A stretch of 5,892 bases of DNA, taken from assembly GCA_964417785.1 (NCBI GenBank), contig CAYQJO010000262.1, positions 1-5,892 on the forward strand, given 5' to 3'. The notes below the pieces were generated by a model. The model saw only the letters and a list, made by a program, of their open reading frames with translations, was not told the origin of the DNA and did no database searches. The stretch is from DAOTUL01 sp034437435. GTDB lineage: Bacteria; Chloroflexota; Anaerolineae; Aggregatilineales; Phototrophicaceae. Position numbers and translations under genes: made by a program. This document shows positions 1 through 5,363 of the stretch, piece after piece; position 1 is the stretch's first letter, and each line of letters starts with the position of its first letter.

Positions 1-651
1 AACAACCCGCTGACGGCGATCATCGGGCATGCCGAATTGATGCGGATGGATTTGGAGACCTTCGCCATACCGGGGGAGCTGCCGGAGTACATCGACCAGA
101 TTGAGCGGTCGGCACGGCGGATGCGCAAGATCACCAGCGATATATTGTCGCTGGAGCGGATCGAGGAGGCGGTGCAGGAGACGCTGTACCAGGATTTCGA
201 TATCGCTGATCTGGTGCGGATTATTTACGATCAGAACCACTCACCGGTGGTGCTGGGAGAGCGCCAGTTTGTTTTGCGGATCGCTGAAGAGCGTATCAGG
301 GTGCGTGGCGACGCGGCGCAGATCGGTGAAGCCATCGTCAATTTGATGAGCAATGCGATCAAGTATACGCGACGCGATGGGGTGATTGAGACACGCTTAT
401 GGCAGACAGACAACGCGGTGGTGTTCGAGGTGGAAGACAACGGCTATGGCATCCCGGCGCAGCAGCAGGACCGACTGTTCCAGCCGTTTTACCGGGCCAA
501 GACGGCGGCCACCAGCGACATCGAAGGGACGGGGCTGGGCCTGCATCTGGTCAAGAATATCGTCGACCGGCACAAGGGCAGCCTGCGCTTCCGCAGTGTC
601 TACGGCGAGGGGAGTATGTTTGGGTTTTCGCTGCCGTTATGGCGAGATTGA
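1..651 (+). CDS. Sensor histidine kinase, C-terminal part (HisKA-HATPase), truncated by window start
   Basis: This is the transmitter half of a two-component sensor kinase: it autophosphorylates on histidine and passes the phosphate to a response regulator. The frame is open from base 1 and gives 216 residues. Residues 1-8 read NNPLTAII, the end of an H-box, so the phospho-accepting His should lie a few residues before the window. The dimerisation helices run to about residue 60. The ATPase domain has an N-box at 107-123 (E110, N114, N118, K121), a G1 box at 144-151 (DNGYG), an F-box (F160, F163) and a G2 box (GTGLGLHL, 176-183), followed by a KGS..F.S..GEGS..GFSLPL ending typical of the fold. 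All ATP-binding motifs look intact. The sensor region is outside the window, so the stimulus is unknown. The stop is 7 bases before the glycosyltransferase start, suggesting co-transcription. An internal TTG or ATG near base 40 is not the start, because the H-box would be lost. Confidence 0.95.
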   Translation, partial: NNPLTAIIGHAELMRMDLETFAIPGELPEYIDQIERSARRMRKITSDILSLERIEEAVQETLYQDFDIADLVRIIYDQNHSPVVLGERQFVLRIAEERIRVRGDAAQIGEAIVNLMSNAIKYTRRDGVIETRLWQTDNAVVFEVEDNGYGIPAQQQDRLFQPFYRAKTAATSDIEGTGLGLHLVKNIVDRHKGSLRFRSVYGEGSMFGFSLPLWRD

Positions 652-658
652 GGGTTTG

Positions 659-2023
659 ATGAAATATGCCATCCTGGCGTTCATTACAGGGGTTTATTTA
701 CTGGTGGGGGGATTGTTCGCCGTGCGCACACCGGCGTGGCAATCACCGGATGAACCGGCGCATTACAACTACATCGCACAGATCGCGGAAACGGGGGCGC
801 TGCCGGTCATCGAGATGGGCGACTGGAACCCGGATTACCTGGACCAGCTAAAATCGGAACGGTTTGCGGCGGCGCTGCTGAACGATCTGCCGTTGATCCA
901 GTACGAAGATCACCAACCGCCGCTGTATTATGCGCTGGCCGCGCCGCTCTACAGCCTGACTGATGGGTCTCTGACGGCGCTGCGCCTGTTTTCGGTCGCC
1001 ATCGGGGTCGTGATTGTGTGGAGCGGGTTTGGTGTAGGCATGGTGATGTTCCCACAGCGTCCCTGGATCGGTCTGGCGACGGCGGCGTTTGTGGCTTTTC
1101 TGCCGCAGCATGTGCATATTCTGGCGTCGGTCAACAATGATGCGCTGGCATGGGCGATTGTCGGAGCCGGTCTGGTGGCGGTGGTGGCATATATCAAGGG
1201 CGATCCGGTGCAGTCGTGGCAGATGGGCCTGCTGGTAGGTGTGGGCTTTCTGACGAAGGCGACCACGTTGTTCATGCTTGGCGTGGTGCTGCTGGCGATC
1301 TTCCTGCGCTGGTCCACGCACTATATCCAGGATGTGCGGAGTACGGCTGAGTTCTCGTTTCCGGAGGAAACCCGCAGCGACGCTGCCAGCCCGCCGGTGA
1401 ACCGTCTGCTGTGGGAGGTGATTCTGTTCCTGCTGCCAGCGCTGGTGCTGGGTGGTTTCTGGTGGGCGCGAAATGTGAGTGTCTACGGCTTCCCGGACTG
1501 GCTGGGATTGGCGGAGCATGATGCGGTGGTGGTGGGCCAGCCGCGCACATCGGACCTGATCGACCGGATCGGCTTTGATGGCTATGTCCGGGAGATGGCA
1601 CGGACGACATTTAACAGCTTCTGGGGGCAGTTTGGCTGGATGGCGGTGCCGCTGCCGCAGTGGACGTATGCATTCATTCTGACGGGCCTGGGGGTGGCCT
1701 TCAGCGGGTTGGGTGTAGATATGGTGCGTAACCGGGTGCGGATCACACTGGAGCAGCGCAACGCCTGGATTGTGCTGTCGGTTGTGGCGGTCCTGTCGAT
1801 TGCAGCGTTTGCCTACTACAACAGCGAATTTCAGCAGCACCAGGGGCGGTATATGTTCCCACTGCTGATTCCGCTGGGTTTGTGGCTGGCGGCCGGGTTG
1901 GATGCGTGGCGGCGGCTGATTTTGCCGCGTATGTCGTATAGTATGCTGGTGGCATATGCGCCGCTGGCACTGTTGGATGTGTGGCTGCTGTGGTACGTTA
2001 TAGAGCCAAATCTAGCAGTGTGA
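659..2023 (+). CDS. Polytopic membrane glycosyltransferase, GT-C fold, DUF2142/ArnT-like
   Basis: This is a 454-residue integral membrane protein with about 10-11 hydrophobic spans (for example near 3-21, 108-130, 136-150, 163-178, 202-216, 252-268, 336-352, 369-386, 398-413 and 427-446). After the first span comes SPDEPAHYNYI (29-39), an acidic pair (D31, E32) in the first outer loop, where GT-C enzymes place their catalytic acids. HQPPLYYALAAPLY (85-98), NSFWGQFGWM (319-328) and QGRYMFPLL (395-403) are of the kind seen in DUF2142 and ArnT/PMT-like proteins. The family is expected to move a sugar from a polyprenyl-phosphate donor outside the membrane; donor and acceptor cannot be read here. 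The ATG at 659 is chosen because GAGGG lies 4 bases upstream and it starts just after the kinase stop. The frame is open further upstream, but there it overlaps the kinase. The last 26 bases overlap a convergent small gene. The enzyme class is fairly sure; the exact family is less so. Confidence 0.88.
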   Translation: MKYAILAFITGVYLLVGGLFAVRTPAWQSPDEPAHYNYIAQIAETGALPVIEMGDWNPDYLDQLKSERFAAALLNDLPLIQYEDHQPPLYYALAAPLYSLTDGSLTALRLFSVAIGVVIVWSGFGVGMVMFPQRPWIGLATAAFVAFLPQHVHILASVNNDALAWAIVGAGLVAVVAYIKGDPVQSWQMGLLVGVGFLTKATTLFMLGVVLLAIFLRWSTHYIQDVRSTAEFSFPEETRSDAASPPVNRLLWEVILFLLPALVLGGFWWARNVSVYGFPDWLGLAEHDAVVVGQPRTSDLIDRIGFDGYVREMARTTFNSFWGQFGWMAVPLPQWTYAFILTGLGVAFSGLGVDMVRNRVRITLEQRNAWIVLSVVAVLSIAAFAYYNSEFQQHQGRYMFPLLIPLGLWLAAGLDAWRRLILPRMSYSMLVAYAPLALLDVWLLWYVIEPNLAV

Positions 2024-2126
2024 CAACCAGAATCGCCACCAACACCATAAAGATGATGGTCCCCAGAAAGCGAACCAAATCGCGAATCTGCTTGCGTTCT
2101 TCGTCCGAGAGTGGCTGTCTGCCCAT
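1998..2126 (-). CDS. Small single-span membrane protein (42 aa), unknown function
   Basis: The product is 42 residues: a charged, hydrophilic N-terminus (MGRQPLSDEERKQIRDLVRF) followed by one strongly hydrophobic helix (about residues 21-41, rich in I, L and V) that ends at LDLAL. The topology suggests a membrane anchor with an amphipathic cytoplasmic head. The ATG at 2126 is preceded by GGGAGG with a 5-base spacer, the best Shine-Dalgarno in the window, and a perfect TATAAT lies about 70 bases upstream. A longer reading to 2183 is possible but ignores this site. The gene converges on the glycosyltransferase and overlaps its last 26 bases. It diverges from the TetR-family gene across a 257-base gap, so it could be a target of that regulator (inference). 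I do not recognise the family. The strong start signal and coherent topology argue against chance. Confidence 0.68.
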   Translation of the reverse strand: MGRQPLSDEERKQIRDLVRFLGTIIFMVLVAILVVTLLDLAL

Positions 2127-2131
2127 GCTTT

Positions 2132-2137
2132 CCTCCC
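2132..2137 (-). promoter_or_regulatory. Shine-Dalgarno site that fixes the start of the 42-aa protein
   Basis: On the minus strand this reads GGGAGG, five bases before the ATG at 2126. It decides for the 42-residue product over the 61-residue frame starting near 2183. Confidence 0.75.
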
Positions 2138-2195
2138 AATCACAACAAATAAGTTGCCTACACAGGTGGACCGTTGTTAGCATTGCTTTTTCTCA

Positions 2196-2201
2196 ATTAT
2201 A
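2196..2201 (-). promoter_or_regulatory. Putative -10 box for the 42-aa membrane protein
   Basis: The minus strand reads TATAAT, a perfect sigma-70-type -10 hexamer, about 70 bases before the ATG at 2126. No good -35 hexamer lies 16-18 bases upstream (that region reads like CGCTGC), so the promoter may be activator-dependent or the match may be chance. Confidence 0.4.
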
Positions 2202-2281
2202 CCTCAATAAATGTGCCAGCAGCGGTACGAATGCACTGCCTCACAGGCGGATGATTGAGATGCATCAATAGATTGGTTAGC

Positions 2282-2295
2282 CATGATGTGTCATG
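2282..2295. promoter_or_regulatory. Short perfect dyad upstream of the TetR gene (candidate operator)
   Basis: CATGA-TGTG-TCATG is a perfect inverted repeat with 5-base arms and a 4-base spacer. It lies between the TetR-family gene and the divergent small membrane gene, about 40 bases before the putative TetR -10 box. TetR-family proteins bind such dyads as dimers and often autoregulate. The arms are short, so chance is possible. Confidence 0.3.
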
Positions 2296-2305
2296 TCCGC
2301 ATACG

Positions 2306-2318
2306 AAATGGTGCATTT
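2306..2318. promoter_or_regulatory. Second dyad, over the -35 region of the TetR gene (candidate operator)
   Basis: AAATG-GTG-CATTT is a perfect inverted repeat with 5-base arms. It is flanked, with slight asymmetry, by CGCA (2298-2301) and TGCG (2320-2323). It ends 15 bases before the putative -10 box, where repressor binding would block polymerase. This is inference from position and symmetry only. Confidence 0.33.
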
Positions 2319-2330
2319 TTGCGAGTAGCC

Positions 2331-2339
2331 TGCTATATT
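2331..2339 (+). promoter_or_regulatory. Putative extended -10 promoter of the TetR-family gene
   Basis: TGC-TATATT matches an extended -10 (TGN followed by a 5/6 match to TATAAT). There is no convincing -35 hexamer upstream, which extended -10 promoters can tolerate. The expected transcript start near 2346 would give a leader of about 27 bases to the four-codon frame at 2373. Confidence 0.42.
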
Positions 2340-2372
2340 AGAAATAGTTTTTCCTGGTATCGAGAGGCTTAC

Positions 2373-2387
2373 ATGGCACGCCTATGA
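2373..2387 (+). other. Possible four-codon leader frame (M-A-R-L) overlapping the TetR start codon
   Basis: ATG-GCA-CGC-CTA-TGA is preceded by GAGAGG (2362-2367) with a 5-base spacer. Its stop overlaps the TetR ATG as ATGA. The only visible Shine-Dalgarno is therefore well placed for this frame and 16 bases from the TetR ATG, too far for normal initiation. It may couple translation of the regulator, or be chance. Confidence 0.35.
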
Positions 2388-2956
2388 GTCCTTATCCTGC
2401 GCAAGTTGATCGTGAACAAATCGTAGATACTGCCTGGGAACTGGTCGAAACACGTGGTCTCGACCAGCTTTCGCTGGGGAATCTGGCGTCTGAGCTTGGC
2501 ATCAAAGCGCCGTCGCTGTATCGCCACATCAAGAATAAGGCCGGTCTGCTGCAGGCCATCAATGAACTGACGCAGCAGCGGTTAATCGACCATCTGGTTG
2601 AACTGTTAAGCAGCATTGATGCGCGTCCTTTGGAGACGCTGACAGCGGTGGCCTATGCCTACCGGACGTTCGCCCATGACCACCCGGTTACATATATGTT
2701 GTGGGTGACGACGGTGGACCCGGATTCGCGGCCTGACCCGATTTGGCAGGAGCAGACGGTGATCCCATTGCAAGAGGCGGTGGCGAAGGTCAGTGGCGAG
2801 GCCCGGTCGCTTTCGGCACTGCACGGCCTGTGGGCGTTTTTAAACGGCTTCGTGATGCTGGAATTAAACAAGCAGTTTCGTCTTGAAGGCGACCTGGATG
2901 CCGCCTTCAGTGACGCTGTGGAAGCCTGGTTGCGCGGATGGTCGGTTAGCGACTAG
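2384..2956 (+). CDS. TetR/AcrR-family transcriptional regulator with WHG-like C-terminal domain
   Basis: This is a 190-residue one-domain-pair regulator. The N-terminal DNA-binding part runs from about 8 to 57: a helix (REQIVDTAWELVETRGLDQL), then the helix-turn-helix (LSLGNLASELGIKAPSLYRH, 29-48) followed by KNKAGLL, the classic TetR pattern. The C-terminal ligand and dimer domain has FAHDHPVTYMLW (96-107) and SALHGLWAFLNGFVMLEL (144-161), resembling the WHG-type domain (TetR_C_33), with LHG in place of WHG. Length is normal for the family. Such proteins are usually repressors released by a small molecule; the ligand cannot be told. The ATG at 2384 is the only usable start in frame, but its Shine-Dalgarno sits 16 bases away and serves a four-codon leader. 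The gene diverges from a 42-aa membrane protein and converges on the macro gene with an 11-base overlap. Confidence 0.92.
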   Translation: MSPYPAQVDREQIVDTAWELVETRGLDQLSLGNLASELGIKAPSLYRHIKNKAGLLQAINELTQQRLIDHLVELLSSIDARPLETLTAVAYAYRTFAHDHPVTYMLWVTTVDPDSRPDPIWQEQTVIPLQEAVAKVSGEARSLSALHGLWAFLNGFVMLELNKQFRLEGDLDAAFSDAVEAWLRGWSVSD

Positions 2957-3416
2957 AGGGTTGCTTGACGTAGACGTATAGCTGGCCTTTCCAGCCCTTG
3001 AAGGCGTGTTCGAGTACACGCTGGGCTTTGCCCCAGGATAAGCCACCGATGCCCGCGCCAATGGGTGGCATGGCAATGCTTTGGATGTCGTTTTCTTCGG
3101 CCTGGCGGCGCATCGCGAGGAATGCTTTATTGATGAACTGGCGGGAGGCGATCAGGGCGAATTCGTTTTCATGGACGGCCAGATTGAACACCCATATGTT
3201 GTCGGTGCCACGCCAGAGAAAGACGTCGCCCAGTTCGAATTCCGGCGGGTCGAGTTCGCATTTCTGGCGGTATTCCTCGAACATGCGGGGATAACGATTG
3301 CGAAAGATGACGGCAACCTGGGTGTTCATAACCCCTTCGCAGTTACAGCCATATGCGTAGGCATCCACGCGCTGGTCGTCGTTGAACAGTTCACCCGATG
3401 TGTAATGGATTGGCAT
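2946..3416 (-). CDS. Macro-domain protein (ADP-ribose-binding, Appr-1''-p-processing-like)
   Basis: This is a 156-residue stand-alone macro domain, a fold that binds ADP-ribose and in many members removes it from proteins or nucleic acids. Visible landmarks are the N-terminal strand and GELF (8-11), AYGCNCEGVM (21-30), the helix RYPRMFEEYRQKC (41-53), FELGDVFLW (60-68), IWVFNLA (74-80) and SIAMPPIGAGIGGLSW (113-128), the last being the conserved phosphate-binding loop region. It looks nearest to bacterial relatives of TARG1/ALC1-type macro proteins. After GVM, where relatives usually carry a Gly-X-Gly loop, this protein has NTQ (31-33). VHE (81-83) stands where related proteins often have T-Q or T-K. 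Binding or catalysis may therefore be altered (inference). The ATG at 3416 is chosen over a GTG at 3428 because AGGGA lies 4 bases before it. The gene diverges from an unknown 128-aa gene and overlaps the TetR stop by 11 bases. Confidence 0.88.
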   Translation of the reverse strand: MPIHYTSGELFNDDQRVDAYAYGCNCEGVMNTQVAVIFRNRYPRMFEEYRQKCELDPPEFELGDVFLWRGTDNIWVFNLAVHENEFALIASRQFINKAFLAMRRQAEENDIQSIAMPPIGAGIGGLSWGKAQRVLEHAFKGWKGQLYVYVKQPSSR

Positions 3417-3493
3417 GTCTTCCCTCACTAGAAAATTGTTGTCTTACATCGAAATTTGGTAGACTATGACTTATTTTACTATCGAGAAGCGCA
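3417..3493. promoter_or_regulatory. Divergent promoter region between the macro gene and the 128-aa gene
   Basis: This A+T-rich 77-base gap must carry promoters for both genes unless transcription reads in from outside. On the plus strand, TTGTTG (3436-3441) and TAGACT (3460-3465) are 18 bases apart and form a weak -35/-10 pair. On the minus strand TAAAAT near 3473-3478 could be a -10 box. Neither is strong. Confidence 0.35.
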
Positions 3494-3880
3494 ATGGATA
3501 GAAGCAAATTAGTTGATCGGTTGGGGTTGGTCCCCGGTGGGCAGTTTTCAATCACCGATATTCAGATGGTCCAGTGGGGGCGAGATATGGTGTTCGACTG
3601 TATCTACCAGACGGTGCTGGAAGATGGTTCGCTGGAAGACCCGGTGCAATTTTCGATTGTTTTCCAGGACTGCCGCGAAATCCGGTACAAGGTCTACGCA
3701 CATATTGGTTGGCACGAACATGGGAAAGTGACGCCGACCGCCGAGATAGTCGAGATTGGTCTGGGACACGGGCATCACCGGCGTGACGCCAATATCCTGA
3801 CCAACCACTTCGCGGTCACGATATCTTATGGAAATATTGTTTTGGAGATGGATTCGCACGACTACAATCTGGAAACTTGA
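3494..3880 (+). CDS. Conserved-looking hypothetical protein, 128 aa, unknown function
   Basis: I cannot assign this gene to a named family. The 128-residue product has no signal peptide and no membrane segment, and alternating hydrophobic residues suggest a mostly beta fold. Noticeable parts are QMVQWGRDMVFDCIY (24-38), VQFSIVFQDCREIRYKVYAH (51-70), EIVEIGLGHGHHRRDANILT (84-103) and FAVTISYGNIVLEM (106-119). The IVFQDCREIRYKVY and GLGHGHHRRDANI stretches, with a His/Arg cluster at 92-97, look like conserved cores rather than random sequence. Start at ATG 3494, with a weak GAGAAG 4 bases upstream; no other start fits better. It is divergent from the macro gene across 77 bases and lies 95 bases before a small membrane protein on the same strand. 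Base composition and codon use match the neighbours. It is probably cytoplasmic. Confidence 0.8.
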   Translation: MDRSKLVDRLGLVPGGQFSITDIQMVQWGRDMVFDCIYQTVLEDGSLEDPVQFSIVFQDCREIRYKVYAHIGWHEHGKVTPTAEIVEIGLGHGHHRRDANILTNHFAVTISYGNIVLEMDSHDYNLET

Positions 3881-3975
3881 TGTTTGATGAGAAGAGGTAA
3901 CTTTCCGGTGCCTGGGGGGTTATAGCATGCAAAGCGTTTAAGTTAACTGGTTGATTTTACCGGAGCAAACCCCTG

Positions 3976-4206
3976 ATGAACTTCTTGACCACCCAGATCG
4001 ACCGCAGCACGTTGTTTATGGTATTGACTTTTGCTGTCTTGCTCATGTTGATGGTGTACCTGGGTGCGCAGGCAGCCCATATCGGGACAATGACAGCAAA
4101 TTCGACTCTGCCGGATGCCGACGAAAATCTGATCGAAACGATTGAAGATACCGTCGAGCAAATCAGCAGCCCCTTCTGCTATTGGGCGTGTTCAATCACC
4201 CGCTGA
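3976..4206 (+). CDS. Small one-span membrane protein (76 aa), unknown function
   Basis: The predicted 76 residues start MNFLTTQIDRSTLF, followed by a clear hydrophobic segment (about 13-34, LFMVLTFAVLLMLMVYLGAQ). A polar linker and an acidic, probably helical stretch come next (DADENLIETIEDTVEQI, 47-63), then a short tail with two cysteines (C68, C72). With few positive charges before the span, orientation is unclear. CGGAG (3961-3965) lies 10 bases before the ATG, a little far. No family is recognised. The gene follows the 128-aa gene by 95 bases on the same strand and converges on the receiver-kinase gene with an 11-base overlap of stop codons. The membrane-plus-acidic design and ordinary codon use favour a real gene, but it could be a chance frame. 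Confidence 0.52.
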   Translation: MNFLTTQIDRSTLFMVLTFAVLLMLMVYLGAQAAHIGTMTANSTLPDADENLIETIEDTVEQISSPFCYWACSITR

Positions 4207-5290
4207 GCGCCAACCGGATAATGATGGTGGTTCCCCGCTCTGGTTGACTGGTAATTTCCATCTGGCCGCCGTGTAATTCTACCAACCGGCGAGCGATAGT
4301 CAGCCCCAAACCCACACCCTGCTGTTCAAACAGCGCACGATTAAACTGCGTATACACGCCGATGTGTTCAATCTCATCAGCGGTCATGCCGCGTCCCTGG
4401 TCGGCTACCACCAGATCGTAGGTGGCGTGGTTGGGGGCGGCCTGCACCGATACCGGGGTCCCAGGTTCTGAGAATTTGAGCGCGTTATTGACGAGTTCGT
4501 TGGTGATCTTCGACAGGTTATCGGGGTCGATTTGAACACAGGCATCAGTGACCTCGACCGTCACATCTACATCGCGTGACATAACGGTCGCCTGCTGTTG
4601 TGCGGTGCTGGCGATCACAGCAGCAGGGGCATTCAATATGATCTGGCGCAGTTCGGCCACTTTCTCCGGATCATGGCGCAGGATTTCGATCTGAGCATAT
4701 TGGAGATAGTTTTCAACCAGACGTTGCAGACGTTGGGTTGAGCCAACCATGACCTCAGCCAACTGGTGCAAGGTATCGCGGTCAATCTGCTCGTAATCCT
4801 CAAGCAGCAAATCGGCGCAACCCATCAGCCTCATCAGTGGCGTGCGAATTTCGTGCGGCAGCGCGTAGACGATGTTGTTGCGCAGGCGGTCCATTTCTCG
4901 CTGCTGCGTGTCCAGCATGACCTGATGCTTTTCCAGCCGGGTTATGATCGCTGACAGCAGCTCTGCAGGTGTGAAAGGCTTTGTCAGATAGTCATCGGCT
5001 CCCATTTCCATGCCCTGGCGCATGGCGGATCGGGTCGCCAGGGCGGTCAGGAAAATGAACGGGGTCAGGGCAAGGTCAGTATCGGCGCGGAGTGCCATGA
5101 GGACATCGTAGCCACTGATCTCCGGCATCATGATATCGCATAGGATCAGGTCAGGCTGGTGCTGACGGGCCATGTCGATACCCTTTTGCCCGTCAATCGC
5201 GCCAAATATCTCGAAATCCTCCAGTTCCAGGACTTCAATGATGTTTTCCAGAATTGCTGCTTCGTCTTCGATGACCAGGATACGGGCCAT
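4196..5290 (-). CDS. Response regulator-histidine kinase fusion (receiver-HisKA-HATPase)
   Basis: This is a 364-residue cytoplasmic signalling protein with no sensor or membrane segment. Residues 1-120 are a CheY-like receiver: acidic pocket E8-D9-E10, phospho-acceptor D52 (LILCDIMMPEISGYDVL), T82 and K104 (YLTKPF). A short coiled linker leads to HisKA with phospho-acceptor H146 (ALPHEIRTPL). The HATPase domain has an N-box (NELVNNALKF, 264-273), a G1 box (DQGRGM, 297-302), an F-box QFNR (315-318) and a G2 box (GVGLGL, 325-330). All catalytic residues look present. The receiver-first order suggests that phosphorylation of D52 by another kinase controls the attached kinase, as in phosphorelays or histidine-kinase networks (inference). 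No partner regulator is adjacent. The ATG at 5290 has AAGGAG 11 bases upstream, slightly long, but no better start exists and the receiver begins right at MARILVIEDE. The stop overlaps the convergent 76-aa gene by 11 bases. Confidence 0.95.
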   Translation of the reverse strand: MARILVIEDEAAILENIIEVLELEDFEIFGAIDGQKGIDMARQHQPDLILCDIMMPEISGYDVLMALRADTDLALTPFIFLTALATRSAMRQGMEMGADDYLTKPFTPAELLSAIITRLEKHQVMLDTQQREMDRLRNNIVYALPHEIRTPLMRLMGCADLLLEDYEQIDRDTLHQLAEVMVGSTQRLQRLVENYLQYAQIEILRHDPEKVAELRQIILNAPAAVIASTAQQQATVMSRDVDVTVEVTDACVQIDPDNLSKITNELVNNALKFSEPGTPVSVQAAPNHATYDLVVADQGRGMTADEIEHIGVYTQFNRALFEQQGVGLGLTIARRLVELHGGQMEITSQPERGTTIIIRLALSG

Positions 5291-5322
5291 GGCTGTAATG
5301 TCTCCTTGAGTTTGTTAAAGAC

Positions 5323-5349
5323 AGTTTACAACCGCAATCCACTGTTCAA
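5323..5349 (-). promoter_or_regulatory. Weak putative promoter of the receiver-kinase gene
   Basis: On the minus strand, TTGAAC (5344-5349) and TAAACT (5323-5328) form a 4/6 and 4/6 -35/-10 pair with a 15-base spacer, shorter than ideal. It sits in the 73-base gap after the DUF427 stop. If it is not real, the kinase may be read through from the DUF427 gene. Confidence 0.27.
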
Positions 5350-5363
5350 GTCATAAGATTTTG

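Noticed and set aside
386..658. Upstream extension of the glycosyltransferase frame into the kinase gene
   Set aside because: The extra 91 residues are Arg/Ser/Thr-rich and overlap a kinase frame with intact N, G1 and G2 boxes. The ATG at 659 has a ribosome site and starts directly with a membrane span.
848..1840. A 330-codon open frame on the minus strand inside the glycosyltransferase gene
   Set aside because: It is rich in R, H, Q and P with no recognisable motif, which is what the reverse complement of a G+C-rich membrane-protein gene gives. The plus-strand frame has clear motifs and spans.
2262..2275. Near-palindrome around ATGCAT (GAGATGCATCAA region)
   Set aside because: It becomes a longer palindrome only if two bases are removed, so it is weaker than the two dyads listed nearby.
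3081..3431. A 116-codon plus-strand frame opposite the macro gene
   Set aside because: The minus-strand macro domain has convincing family motifs and a good ribosome site; the plus frame has neither.
3880..3900. Six-codon frame starting in the stop of the 128-aa gene (TGATG overlap)
   Set aside because: Too short to judge, no downstream coupled start at its end, and the next gene begins 75 bases later.
3871..3906. Hairpin GGAAACTT / AACTTTCC after the 128-aa gene as a terminator
   Set aside because: The stem has a C:C mismatch, low G+C and a 20-base loop, and no T-tract follows.
4165..4180. Hairpin AGCAG / CTGCT near the convergent junction as a terminator
   Set aside because: Only five base pairs, no T-tract, and it lies inside the 76-aa coding frame.
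5321..5345. Inverted repeat ACAGT / ACTGT upstream of the receiver-kinase gene as a terminator or operator
   Set aside because: Five-base arms with a 15-base spacer are easily found by chance, and there is no G+C-rich stem. It overlaps the weak promoter but I cannot support a role.
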